A stretch of DNA of 64,000 nucleotides, from contig NZ_CP118247.1 in NCBI RefSeq assembly GCF_028816475.1, forward strand, positions 1,488,001 through 1,552,000, written 5' to 3'. Shown here one piece after another: positions 8,010 to 16,686 of this stretch (position 1 is its first letter; every line of letters begins with the position of its first letter). The stretch is from Devosia rhodophyticola. Lineage in GTDB: Bacteria; Pseudomonadota; Alphaproteobacteria; Rhizobiales; Devosiaceae. The translations under genes were made by a program, and so were the position numbers. The notes beneath the pieces were generated by a model. The model ran no database searches, was not told where the DNA came from, and saw only the letters and a program-made list of their open reading frames with translations.

Positions 8010-9224
8010 ATGAGCAAGGTGCCAAAGCCAGTGCATGATGTCTTTGAGGCAGGCGGGCGCGGATTGCAGCACCACGATCTTCGGCGGGCCAATGAGCGTG
8101 CCATCATGTCGGTTGTCGCCTTTAACGCCGGCGCCTCCAACGCCGAAATATCACGCCTTTCGGGCCTGGCGCCCCAGACCGTTTCGGCCATTCTGGTTGA
8201 GTTGGAAAAGGCATACCTGATCAAACGCGGCGAGTTGTTGCGTGGTCGCCGCGGCCAGCCCGCCACCCCGATCTATATCGATCCGGATGGGGCGTTCGGG
8301 GTCGGATGCGAGATCAGCTGGCGCCATATGCAGGTCTATGTGATCGATCTCTGGGGCCGGACGCGCGGGCAGGCGCGTAAGGAATATGCCTATCCCGACG
8401 CCTCTACCATCGTTGAGGATATCAACACCATGGTCGAGGGCTTGCTGGGCGACCTATCGCTGATCCATCAGTTCCGCGTCCACGATCTGGGCATCGCCAT
8501 GCCCACCCAGCTCTGGCGTTACATTCATCTGGTCGGTGCACCCAAAAAACAGTCAGCCCTTTGGGAAAAAAAGGATCTCGCGGGGGAATTGGCGGCGGCC
8601 ACCAGCCTTGAAGTCTCGGTCTTCAACGATGGCAATGCTGCCTGCTGGGCCGAGCTGATTGCCTTTTCCAAGCCACGACCCGGCGATTTCATCTATTTGA
8701 TGGTCTCGCGCTATATTGGGGCGGGCATTGTGGGCCAAGGGCAGTTGTGGGAAGGGCCGACCGGCAATTCGGCAAATTTGGGGTCGATGCTGGTCAGTCA
8801 GAAAGACACCGCCCCTGTTGCGGCTCAATATATCGCCTCGATCAGCGCGCTTGAGGCGCGTCTTGTTGCCGCCGGGCACGGGCCAATGGCCGGATTGCCT
8901 GACGAGTGGGAATGGGGCTCGATGGAGCCGATATTGTCTGAATGGCTCGAGGTGGTGAGCAAGGCGTTAGCGGAAATCATTTTCAACACCACCATGGTGC
9001 TGGAATGCAAATTGGCGGTTGTCGATGGCTTTATGCCGCCCGAGGTGGTCAAACGGCTTACCCAGGCGGTCACCGATGAGTTGGCCAAATTGCCGGAGGG
9101 GCCGTATGTTACGCCGCGCGTGGTGCAAGGGCATCTGGGGAGTTCCGCCCCGGTGCTGGGCGCTGCCGAACTGCCGCTCTATCGGCGCTATTTTTCCCGC
9201 AGTCTTGACGATCTTACGGGCTGA
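8010..9224 (+). CDS. ROK-family transcriptional regulator
   Basis: An N-terminal MarR-like winged helix (about residues 20-80, with NAEISRLSGLAPQTVSAILVELE) is joined to a ROK sugar-kinase-like domain. This is the NagC/XylR architecture, in which a sugar or sugar phosphate bound by the ROK domain relieves repression. I start at ATG 8010 because AGGAG (7998-8002) precedes it; an earlier in-frame ATG at 7971 has no such site. No sugar operon adjoins it: the Crp/Fnr gene lies upstream and rirA downstream, so its targets must be elsewhere. The 244-bp upstream gap is AT-rich and probably holds its promoter. Confidence 0.88.
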   Translation: MSKVPKPVHDVFEAGGRGLQHHDLRRANERAIMSVVAFNAGASNAEISRLSGLAPQTVSAILVELEKAYLIKRGELLRGRRGQPATPIYIDPDGAFGVGCEISWRHMQVYVIDLWGRTRGQARKEYAYPDASTIVEDINTMVEGLLGDLSLIHQFRVHDLGIAMPTQLWRYIHLVGAPKKQSALWEKKDLAGELAAATSLEVSVFNDGNAACWAELIAFSKPRPGDFIYLMVSRYIGAGIVGQGQLWEGPTGNSANLGSMLVSQKDTAPVAAQYIASISALEARLVAAGHGPMAGLPDEWEWGSMEPILSEWLEVVSKALAEIIFNTTMVLECKLAVVDGFMPPEVVKRLTQAVTDELAKLPEGPYVTPRVVQGHLGSSAPVLGAAELPLYRRYFSRSLDDLTG

Positions 9225-9232
9225 ACTAATCA

Positions 9233-9247
9233 TGATTTATGCGGTCA
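9233..9247. promoter_or_regulatory. Candidate iron-responsive operator (TGA-N9-TCA) upstream of rirA
   Basis: TGA (9233-9235) and TCA (9245-9247) are separated by exactly nine bases, matching the rhizobial iron-responsive operator consensus. The symmetry extends one base pair per two flanks to CATGA and TCATG. It lies 108 bases before the rirA start codon, so autoregulation is the natural reading. Confidence 0.55.
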
Positions 9248-9355
9248 TGTAATTGACTTATCTTAGAACAATTATAAATTAGCCGCATCGACCAAGGCGT
9301 GCTGAACACGCCCTTGCGTCGCCGGACATCCTGCCTGTCCGCCGAAAGGATCACG

Positions 9356-9814
9356 ATGAGACTGACCCGCCAATCCAACTATGCCATTCGCACGCTGGTT
9401 TATTGCGCCATCAACCAGCCGGGATTGAGCCGGGTGGCCGATATCGCGCGGGCCTATTCGATATCGGAACTGTTTCTGTTCAAGCTGATCAAGCCCCTAG
9501 TCGGCAAGGGCCTGTTGGCAACAGTACGCGGGCGGCATGGCGGCATCAAGCTGGGCAAGCCTGCCGCCGAGATCAGCCTGCTTGAAATCATCATGCTGAC
9601 CGAGGAAAATTTTGCGCTGGCGGAATGTTTCGAGGAGGGGGCGGACTGCCCGTTGATCGGGGAATGTGAGCTCAATAGTGCGTTACGCGAGGCGCTGGGC
9701 GCGTTCTTTTCGGTGCTCGAAGGCTATACCATTGCCGATCTCGCCCATAAACGTCGCTCGCTGCGTGAGCGGTTGGGGCTCAATCTGGATGAGGTTCAAC
9801 TGAGCGCCCACTAG
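9356..9814 (+). CDS. rirA: Rrf2-family iron-responsive regulator RirA
   Basis: A 152-aa Rrf2 winged-helix protein with an N-terminal half (MRLTRQSNYAIRTLVYCA, then VRGRHGGIKLGKPA) close to the rhizobial iron regulator RirA. Cysteines 91, 98 and 104, in ECFEEGADCPLIGEC, are spaced like the Fe-S ligands of RirA. In the known family the protein, when carrying an Fe-S cluster, represses iron uptake genes in iron-replete cells. The start has AAAGGA five bases upstream. NsrR and IscR are relatives, but the overall match to RirA is better. Its presence with irr at 62 kb fits a rhizobial-type iron network without classical Fur control. Confidence 0.9.
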   Translation: MRLTRQSNYAIRTLVYCAINQPGLSRVADIARAYSISELFLFKLIKPLVGKGLLATVRGRHGGIKLGKPAAEISLLEIIMLTEENFALAECFEEGADCPLIGECELNSALREALGAFFSVLEGYTIADLAHKRRSLRERLGLNLDEVQLSAH

Positions 9815-9863
9815 CGCCTGATTGGCCAACCCTCAACCCTGAAATGAGAAAACGGGCATGATG

Positions 9864-9879
9864 CCTGCCAAAAGGCAGG
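9864..9879 (+). terminator. Short hairpin after rirA
   Basis: CCTGCC (9864-9869) and GGCAGG (9874-9879) pair over an AAAA loop about 50 bases after the rirA stop. There is no T run, so termination is uncertain. Confidence 0.35.
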
Positions 9880-9961
9880 TCTGCCATGGTCAGGGCCGCA
9901 TTGATCTGGCGGCCAAGCCATGCTCTATGCGCCACACCATCCCAAGGATAATCGAAGTTTC

Positions 9962-11773
9962 ATGGCTGCTGCACCGCTCCTAAGCCTGCAAAATATTTCC
10001 CTGACATTTGGCGGCACGCAATTGCTGGAAAGCGCCGAACTGATCGTGTCACCAGGGCAGCGCATTGCGCTGGTTGGCCGCAACGGGTCGGGCAAGTCGA
10101 CCCTGCTCAAGATCGCATCCGGCGATATCGCCCATGATGGCGGGGTGCGGTTCATGGAGCCGGGCGCAACGGTGCGCTATTTGCCCCAGGAGCCCGATCT
10201 TTCCGCCTTTGCCACAACGCTTGATTATGTCGAGGGTGGATTGGGGCCGGGCGATGATCCCTATCGGGCGCAATATCTGCTCAATTCACTGGGGCTGACC
10301 GGGGCCGAGGACCCCAAAACCCTATCGGGTGGCGAAGGACGGCGGGCGGCGCTGGCGCGCGTTCTGGCCCCCAAGCCCGATATCCTGCTACTGGACGAGC
10401 CGACCAACCATCTCGATCTGCCCGCCATTGAATGGCTGCAATCGGAACTGGCATCGCTGCGTTCGGCAATGGTTCTGATCAGCCATGACCGACGGTTCCT
10501 CAGTGATTTGACCCGCGCCACAGTATGGCTGGATCGCGGCCTGACCCGGCGGCTCGACAAGGGATTTGGCGCGTTTGAGACCTGGCGCGATCAGGTTCTG
10601 GAAGAAGAAGAACGCGACCGGCACAAGCTGGACCGGCAGATTGTGCGCGAGGAGCACTGGCTGCGCTATGGCGTGACGGCGCGGCGCAAGCGCAATGTGG
10701 GCCGGTTGGAACGGTTGGCGGGACTTCGGCAGGATCGGCGCGATCAGCGCCGCGTCACCGGCAGCGTCAACATGCAGGTTTCCGAAGGGCGTTCGTCCGG
10801 GGCCCTGGTGGTGGATGCCGAGGACATTTCCAAATCCTATGGCACGCGCGCCATTGTCAGCGGCTTTTCGAGCCGCGTGCTGCGCGGTGATCGCGTCGGC
10901 ATTGTTGGCCCCAACGGGGCGGGCAAGACCACTTTGATCAAGATGCTGACCGGCCTGTTGGCACCCGATAGCGGCAAGATCAAACTGGGCGCTTCGCTGG
11001 AACTGGCGATGCTGGATCAGGGTCGCGCCAAGCTGTTGCCGGAAACCCGCCTCAAGGAAGCCCTGACCGGTGGGGGAAGCGACACCATCCACATCAATGG
11101 CCAGCCGCGCCATGTGGTTGGTTATATGAAGGATTTTCTGTTTTCGCCCGAACAGGCCAATACCCCGATTGGCAAATTGTCGGGCGGGGAGCGGGCGCGC
11201 GTCGCGCTGGCACGGGCTTTGTCGCTGCCGTCCAATTTTCTGGTGCTCGACGAGCCGACCAACGATCTTGATCTCGAAACCCTGGATCTGCTTGAGGAAA
11301 TGGTATCCGACTATGCCGGCACCGTGCTGGTGGTCAGCCATGACCGTGATTTTCTTGACCGCGTGGCGACCTCGGTGATCATGGCCGAAGGCGATGGCAC
11401 CTGGACCGAATATGCCGGTGGCTATTCGGACATGGTGATCCAGCGTGGCGAAGGCGCGGCGGCGCGCGCCGCCATTACCAAGACGCACAAGCCGGGCAAG
11501 ACCGCGCTGGCGCCGGTCACGGCAGCAACCGGCAAGCGCAAATTGAGTTTCAAGGAAAAGCACGCGCTTGAAACGCTACCCACCCAGATCGAAAAACTCA
11601 AAAACGATAGCGCCAACCTTACCAAGGAATTGGCCGATCCAAAGCTTTACGCCCGGGATCCCGAAGCGTTTGCCAAAAAGAGCGAGCGCCTGAGCGAGAT
11701 CGAAACCAAGCGCAGCAAGGCTGAAGACCAATGGCTGGAGCTGGAATTGTTGCGCGAAGAGCTTGAGGGCTGA
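9962..11773 (+). CDS. ABC-F family ATPase (Uup/EttA-like)
   Basis: Two ABC ATPase domains are joined on one chain with no membrane segments. Domain 1 has Walker A GRNGSGKST, signature LSGGEGRR and LLLDEPTNHLDLP; domain 2 has GPNGAGKTT, LSGGERARVALARAL and LVLDEPTNDLDLE. A lysine-rich region and a C-terminal coiled coil (about the last 80 residues) complete the Uup-like layout. ABC-F proteins of this type act on the ribosome or on DNA rather than in transport. I choose ATG 9962 over 9920 because homologues begin with a short run before LLSLQNISLTFGG. No tight operon partner is visible. Confidence 0.9.
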   Translation: MAAAPLLSLQNISLTFGGTQLLESAELIVSPGQRIALVGRNGSGKSTLLKIASGDIAHDGGVRFMEPGATVRYLPQEPDLSAFATTLDYVEGGLGPGDDPYRAQYLLNSLGLTGAEDPKTLSGGEGRRAALARVLAPKPDILLLDEPTNHLDLPAIEWLQSELASLRSAMVLISHDRRFLSDLTRATVWLDRGLTRRLDKGFGAFETWRDQVLEEEERDRHKLDRQIVREEHWLRYGVTARRKRNVGRLERLAGLRQDRRDQRRVTGSVNMQVSEGRSSGALVVDAEDISKSYGTRAIVSGFSSRVLRGDRVGIVGPNGAGKTTLIKMLTGLLAPDSGKIKLGASLELAMLDQGRAKLLPETRLKEALTGGGSDTIHINGQPRHVVGYMKDFLFSPEQANTPIGKLSGGERARVALARALSLPSNFLVLDEPTNDLDLETLDLLEEMVSDYAGTVLVVSHDRDFLDRVATSVIMAEGDGTWTEYAGGYSDMVIQRGEGAAARAAITKTHKPGKTALAPVTAATGKRKLSFKEKHALETLPTQIEKLKNDSANLTKELADPKLYARDPEAFAKKSERLSEIETKRSKAEDQWLELELLREELEG

Positions 11774-11952
11774 AACTGCTCGGGTCGGATAGACTTTAAA
11801 GACCAATCCTTGGCATGACATAAGCGGCGGTGCGCCCGCTTTGGAAGCCGCTGTTGGTTGCTATTGCGGCACGAACCATGGCTTTATTGGCGGACTGGCT
11901 TGCGCGGCAATCCAGGCGCTGCTGGCGGTCTGATGATGGGGAGGCCATAGCC

Positions 11953-12573
11953 ATGAACAAGGACGTGCTGCTCGAGGCCCAACGGCGTTTCCTCGATCGC
12001 TATCCGGGTGGGTTTGACCATCCCGAAATGGCGGCCATGGCTAAAAAATTCAAGATGACGCAACATGGCGACTTCGCGCGGGAGCGCTTCGCCAGGGACC
12101 AATTTTCCGAGCCTCATGCCATAATTGATGCCGCAGCAACGCTCGTCAGTCGGTCAACCCTGGTATCGATGTTTGAAAAGCCAAAATTCAAGGCGGTCGT
12201 TGCCGGACTTTCCGAGGTTGAAACTGAGGATTGGGCCGCCGCCTGGTTCGAATTTTTGCACGGCGACCAGCAGGAGGGGTTTGTGGCATTGGTCGCCTCA
12301 CTCGCCCGGCACCAACTCGCCAGATGGACCCTGGTGACTGTCGTACCGGCGTATTATGCCCAGCAAACCGAAGTCTTCGTCAAACCAAGCACCGCCAAGC
12401 TCATCGTCAACAGGCTTGAGCTTGGGTTGGCTTATCATCCAACGCCCAGCTGGGAATTCTACGCCGCGTTCCGCCAGGCGCTCTTGGCCATGCGCGCCAT
12501 CGCGTCCGATACCAATGCGCCCAGCAATGCGGCCTTTTCAGGCATTCTGATGAACTATCTTGATGCGGGTTGA
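11953..12573 (+). CDS. Conserved protein of unknown function
   Basis: I do not recognise this 206-aa protein. It is soluble, has no signal peptide and looks mainly helical. The start ATG 11953 has GGGGAGG (11938-11944) at good spacing. The composition is codon-typical and the gene converges on rpoN, ending 22 bases before the rpoN stop. In many rhizobia hpf and ptsN follow rpoN; here this unrelated gene occupies that place on the opposite strand. No catalytic motif is evident. Confidence 0.65.
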   Translation: MNKDVLLEAQRRFLDRYPGGFDHPEMAAMAKKFKMTQHGDFARERFARDQFSEPHAIIDAAATLVSRSTLVSMFEKPKFKAVVAGLSEVETEDWAAAWFEFLHGDQQEGFVALVASLARHQLARWTLVTVVPAYYAQQTEVFVKPSTAKLIVNRLELGLAYHPTPSWEFYAAFRQALLAMRAIASDTNAPSNAAFSGILMNYLDAG

Positions 12574-12595
12574 CCGCAAAAGTGTCGCCCGCCGC

Positions 12596-14098
12596 TCAGG
12601 CGGTCTGTTCGAGGCTTTTCTTCTGGCGGCGCCGGATGACCGAGGACGGGATGTTCATGCCCTCGCGATATTTGGCGACGGTCCGGCGGGCCACATCAAT
12701 GCCCTGCTCGCGCTTGAGGATATCAGCGATGGTGTCGTCGGAAAGAACCGCCTTGACGGTTTCGCCATCTATCAGTTGCCGGATACGATGACGCACCGCT
12801 TCGGCGGAATGCTGGTCGCCGCCATCGCTCGAGGCAATAGCGGTGGTGAAGAAATATTTCATTTCCAATAGACCGCGCGGGGTCGACAGGTATTTGTTGG
12901 CTGTCACCCGGCTGACGGTTGATTCATGCATTTCAATGGCCTCGGCCACCATTTTGAGCGTCATTGGCTTGAGATGGGCAATGCCATGGAGCAAAAAACC
13001 ATCCTGTTGCCGCACAATTTCGGCGGCGACCTTGAGCATGGTCTGGGCGCGCTGATCCAGACTTTTGGTCAGCCAGCTGGCAGTTTGCAAACAGTCGGTC
13101 AGGAAGTTTTTTTCCTGACTGTTGCGCGTCTTTTTGGTGACGCTGGCGTAATAGACCCGATTGACCAGCACGCGCGGCAGCACATCGGCATTGAGCTCAA
13201 TCTGCCAGTCGCCAGTCGGGCCCTGTCGCACGAAAACATCGGGCACCACCGCTTCAACCGGGCCTGAATCAAAGGCGCGGGCCGGGCGGGGATCGAGCTG
13301 GCGCAGTTCAGCCAGCATATCGACAATATCCTCGCGGTCAGCGCCGACCGCACGCATCAGTGCTGTCATATCGTGGCTGGCCACCAGTTCGAGATTGTCG
13401 AGAAGACGCACCATGATCGGGTCAAGCCGGTCGCGCTCGGCCAGTTGCATGGCAAGGCACTGGCGCAGGTCGCGGGCAAAAACGCCAAGCGGATCGCACC
13501 CCTGAATCGCCTCGAGCACCGCTTCGACGTCCGCCAGCTCTGCCCCCAGTTGTTCGGCAATGGCGGCGGGGTCAACGCTTAGATAGCCGGCTTCATTGAG
13601 GCTATCGATCAAATGGCGGGCAATCAGGCGGTCAGCCTGCGTGCGCAGGATCATATTGGTCTGGGCTTCGAGATGATCGGCAAGGCGGGGGCGCGCCGCG
13701 ACATATTGGTCTATGTCGGGGGCTTCACCGCCGTCGCCGGTGCCGTGCACATCAATGCGGCTGGAGAGGTTGAGCCGATCGGCGCTGGCTTGGTCGGGAA
13801 AGACATTTTCGACCGCCGTGTCGTAGCCATCGGCTATGGCATCTGCGCTCTGGATGCGCTCGGAATGGGTGACGGTGTCTTCATAGGCGGCGGCGTCGGG
13901 GGCGGGGTCAACCGGGGCAGGTGCATCCTCGGCGGCGCCCTCCTCGCGCTCCAGCAATGGATTGCGCAGCAGTTCGGCTTCAACGAAATTATTGAGTTCG
14001 AGATGGCTCAACTGCAGCAGGCGAATGGATTGCATCAACTGCGGCGTCAGGGTCAGACTCTGGGCCTGACGAAACTCCAGACGCGGCGATAATGCCAT
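12596..14098 (-). CDS. rpoN: RNA polymerase sigma-54 factor RpoN
   Basis: A 500-aa sigma-54. Region I is the glutamine/leucine-rich N-terminus (QSLTLTPQLMQSIRLLQLSHLEL), region II is acidic (about 50-100), and the C-terminal DNA-binding part ends with the RpoN box ARRTVAKYREGMNIPSS. The start is ATG 14098, with AAGGGA in front and the usual MALSPRLEFRQ beginning; an upstream in-frame ATG at 14137 is disfavoured. It follows lptB with a gap of about 120 bases, the normal alphaproteobacterial order. Sigma-54 works with AAA+ activators, commonly for nitrogen, transport and motility genes. Confidence 0.96.
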   Translation of the reverse strand: MALSPRLEFRQAQSLTLTPQLMQSIRLLQLSHLELNNFVEAELLRNPLLEREEGAAEDAPAPVDPAPDAAAYEDTVTHSERIQSADAIADGYDTAVENVFPDQASADRLNLSSRIDVHGTGDGGEAPDIDQYVAARPRLADHLEAQTNMILRTQADRLIARHLIDSLNEAGYLSVDPAAIAEQLGAELADVEAVLEAIQGCDPLGVFARDLRQCLAMQLAERDRLDPIMVRLLDNLELVASHDMTALMRAVGADREDIVDMLAELRQLDPRPARAFDSGPVEAVVPDVFVRQGPTGDWQIELNADVLPRVLVNRVYYASVTKKTRNSQEKNFLTDCLQTASWLTKSLDQRAQTMLKVAAEIVRQQDGFLLHGIAHLKPMTLKMVAEAIEMHESTVSRVTANKYLSTPRGLLEMKYFFTTAIASSDGGDQHSAEAVRHRIRQLIDGETVKAVLSDDTIADILKREQGIDVARRTVAKYREGMNIPSSVIRRRQKKSLEQTA

Positions 14099-14219
14099 CA
14101 ATTCAGTCCCTTGGAAAACGAGAAGAGGGACCGTCATCGGTCCCCATTGCGGCAGAATGGCCTATTTTCCATGCGGGAGCAAGTATCAGAGCAATTTTCG
14201 TGCCAATTGGAGTTATTGA

Positions 14220-14978
14220 CTAGTTGGCGAAGCTGTCGCCGAGATAGACGCGGCGGGCTTCGGGATCGGCAGCAATGGTTTCGGGGCGCCCCTGGATCAT
14301 CACGTGACCATCGTGCACCAGGTAGGCGCGGTCGACCAGACTGAGGGTTTCGCGGACCGAATGGTCGGTGACCAGAACCCCGATGCCGCGCTGGGTCAGT
14401 TGCTTGACCAGCCCCTTGACCTCGGCCACGGCGATGGGGTCAACGCCGGCAAAAGGCTCGTCCAACAGCATGAAGACCGGATCGGCGGCCAGGGCGCGGG
14501 CAATTTCGGCGCGTCGCCGCTCGCCGCCCGAAAGCGACATGGCGTTGGACTTCGCCAGATGGGCGATGGAAAATTCCTCAAGCAGGTTTTTCAGCCGTGC
14601 CCGCCGGTCGGCGCGCGAGCGCACGTGGTTTTCGAGCACCGCCATGATGTTGTCGGCAACGCTGAGACCGCGAAAAATCGAGGGTTCCTGCGGCAAATAG
14701 CCGATGCCGAGACGTCCGCGCTGAAACAGGGGCAGCTGGGTGATGGGAAAACCATCGAGCCGGATTTCGCCGTGATCGGGTTTGACCAGCCCCATGATCA
14801 TGGTGAAAACCGTAGTCTTGCCGGCCCCGTTTGGCCCGAGCAGGCCCACCGCCTCGCCGCGCCGCACCGCTAACGACACATCACGCACCACGGTGCGCTT
14901 GCCGAATTTTTTTGCAAGACCGTGGGCGACGAGCCAGCCGGTTTGATCGACCTTGGGTTTGGGTGCGACCTGGTTCAT
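14220..14978 (-). CDS. lptB: LPS export ABC transporter ATPase LptB
   Basis: A 252-aa single ABC ATPase with Walker A GPNGAGKTT, signature LSGGERRRAEIARAL and Walker B FMLLDEPFAG. LptB powers extraction of lipopolysaccharide from the inner membrane with LptF and LptG. The start overlaps the lptA stop by four bases. The gene order rnd-lptC-lptA-lptB-rpoN confirms the assignment against generic branched-chain amino acid ATPases, which it resembles in sequence. Confidence 0.95.
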   Translation of the reverse strand: MNQVAPKPKVDQTGWLVAHGLAKKFGKRTVVRDVSLAVRRGEAVGLLGPNGAGKTTVFTMIMGLVKPDHGEIRLDGFPITQLPLFQRGRLGIGYLPQEPSIFRGLSVADNIMAVLENHVRSRADRRARLKNLLEEFSIAHLAKSNAMSLSGGERRRAEIARALAADPVFMLLDEPFAGVDPIAVAEVKGLVKQLTQRGIGVLVTDHSVRETLSLVDRAYLVHDGHVMIQGRPETIAADPEARRVYLGDSFAN

Positions 14979-15430
14979 TGGGCGTTGAACACGCCGGTGA
15001 CGCGGCCGCCGTTGGTGCCGGTGAAGGTTGAAACATTGGTTTCAAGGTTCACCACCAGCTCATTGGCGTTGACCGTGCCGCTAGAATTGGTGACGACCAC
15101 ATTGCCGGTGAGGCGCAACAGCTGGTCGCCGGGGGTGAACACGGCTTTTTCGCCGGTGGCGTCCTGCTCGTCGGTCTTGAGGCGAACCACTTTTCCGGTG
15201 GCAACGAAGCTCTTGATGTCGGTGGTGCCGCCTTCGCCGTAAATGGCGGTGACCTTGTCGGCCCACACCTTGACGCTGGGGTGCACAACAATGACGTTGC
15301 CGGTAAAGACCGCCTGCTGATTGCCTTCGGCCACGGTAAACAGATCAGCGCTTATCTGCACCTTGTCCACCGCCAGCGCCGGGGAAACCGTTAGCAGGGC
15401 CAAAAGGGCAATTGCGGCCAATTTTTTCAT
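14975..15430 (-). CDS. lptA: LPS transport periplasmic protein LptA (OstA-like)
   Basis: A 151-aa protein with a clear signal peptide (MKKLAAIALLALLTVSPALA) and one OstA/LptA beta-jellyroll domain. LptA polymerises into the periplasmic bridge carrying lipopolysaccharide to the outer membrane. Four-base ATGA overlaps join it to lptC upstream and lptB downstream, which argues for translational coupling. Confidence 0.93.
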   Translation of the reverse strand: MKKLAAIALLALLTVSPALAVDKVQISADLFTVAEGNQQAVFTGNVIVVHPSVKVWADKVTAIYGEGGTTDIKSFVATGKVVRLKTDEQDATGEKAVFTPGDQLLRLTGNVVVTNSSGTVNANELVVNLETNVSTFTGTNGGRVTGVFNAQ

Positions 15431-16059
15431 TTGGGTGCGGCTCCGGGCGTTGAAGGCAGGGTTACCGTTGCGCCCGTGAAGGACCAGAGGGCGGTTTTGG
15501 CGTCATAGAGCAACCCCTTACTCACTACGGTTGTTCCGTCGGGATAGTCAACGCTGACCGGGCCGTTACTGTTAAGCGTCTGGGCTGACCAGTCAAAAAC
15601 ACTATTGACCAGACGGGCCACAGTGCCGTCGGAATCCTCGACCAGGGCATTGTTTTTGATAATGATCAATTGGTTGAGGGTATCGAGCTGGGCGAGGGGA
15701 GCGTTGATTTCCATTGTCGTGCCGCTGGCGCGGTTCACGGTGAGGGCGGCGCCTGAAAGTTCGATGATTTCGGGGTGCGCCACTGTTGCGCGGGCGCTGG
15801 TGGCATTGACGCGATAGTGTGACCCATCATCGAGCCGCCCCGAATATTCGGGTTGTTCGATGGTGATGCTGTCGGATGAGAGTTTGACCTGACCGATGCC
15901 GAAGCGGGCGGACAGGCTGGAGATGAATATCTGGCCGACGATAATGGCGAAGATGATAATGCCGGCGACAGGCACAAGCAGGCGCAGGCGCGCCACGACG
16001 CGGTTGCGGCTGGCCAGACGCCGGTAAAGATCACGGCGCGTCGCGGTTGACGCGCTCAT
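15427..16059 (-). CDS. lptC: LPS export protein LptC
   Basis: A 210-aa bitopic protein: a short cytoplasmic N-terminus, one membrane segment (about residues 25-48, LRLLVPVAGIIIFAIIVGQI) and a periplasmic LptC jellyroll domain. LptC links the LptBFG complex to LptA. The gene is 12 bases downstream of rnd and overlaps lptA by four bases. Confidence 0.9.
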   Translation of the reverse strand: MSASTATRRDLYRRLASRNRVVARLRLLVPVAGIIIFAIIVGQIFISSLSARFGIGQVKLSSDSITIEQPEYSGRLDDGSHYRVNATSARATVAHPEIIELSGAALTVNRASGTTMEINAPLAQLDTLNQLIIIKNNALVEDSDGTVARLVNSVFDWSAQTLNSNGPVSVDYPDGTTVVSKGLLYDAKTALWSFTGATVTLPSTPGAAPK

Positions 16060-16071
16060 GATGGCTCAGCT

Positions 16072-16686
16072 TCAGCTATGGGCAAAAATATCGGTTTCAT
16101 CCCAGCCCAAAAGGTCCAGTTCGCAGCGCGTCTTGAGGAACTTGAAGCATTCGGCGGCAATTTCGGTGCGACCTTCACGCTGCAACATGCGGTCCAGATG
16201 ACGCTTGAGATCGTGCAGGTACAAAACGTCCGAGGCGGCATAATCGAGCTGTGCCGACGAGAGTTTTTCGCCGCCCCAGTCCGAGGATTGCTGCTGCTTG
16301 GACATGTCATTGCCCAGAAGTTCGCGCACCAGATCCTTGAGGCCATGGCGATCGGTGTAGGTGCGCACCAGTTTTGAGGCGATTTTCGTGCAATAGACCG
16401 GGCCGGCCACAACGCCAAAGCGGTGCTTGAGCACGGCAACGTCAAAGCGGGCATAATGGAAAATCTTGGTGACAGCCGGATCAGCCAGAAGCTTTTCCAG
16501 ATTGGGTGCCGAATTGACGTCGGCCGGGATCTGCACGACATCGGCGCTGCCGTCGCCGGGGGATAGCTGGACCACGCAAAGCCGGTCGCGATGAGGGTGC
16601 AGGCCCATGGTTTCAGTGTCAATTGCCACTTCGCGCCCATAGTTGGACAGATCCGGCAAATCGCCGCGGTGTAGTCTGATGGTCAT
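16072..16686 (-). CDS. RNase D-like 3'-5' exonuclease
   Basis: A 204-aa DEDDy exonuclease domain: Asp and Glu in VAIDTETMGL, Asp in HYARFDVAVL, and Tyr/Asp in LDYAASDVLYLHDL. The C-terminal HRDC domains of classical RNase D are missing, as is usual for this short rhizobial form next to lptC. The start is ATG 16686, preceded by AGAGGCGAG. The likely role is 3' trimming of structured RNA such as tRNA precursors. Confidence 0.9.
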   Translation of the reverse strand: MTIRLHRGDLPDLSNYGREVAIDTETMGLHPHRDRLCVVQLSPGDGSADVVQIPADVNSAPNLEKLLADPAVTKIFHYARFDVAVLKHRFGVVAGPVYCTKIASKLVRTYTDRHGLKDLVRELLGNDMSKQQQSSDWGGEKLSSAQLDYAASDVLYLHDLKRHLDRMLQREGRTEIAAECFKFLKTRCELDLLGWDETDIFAHS

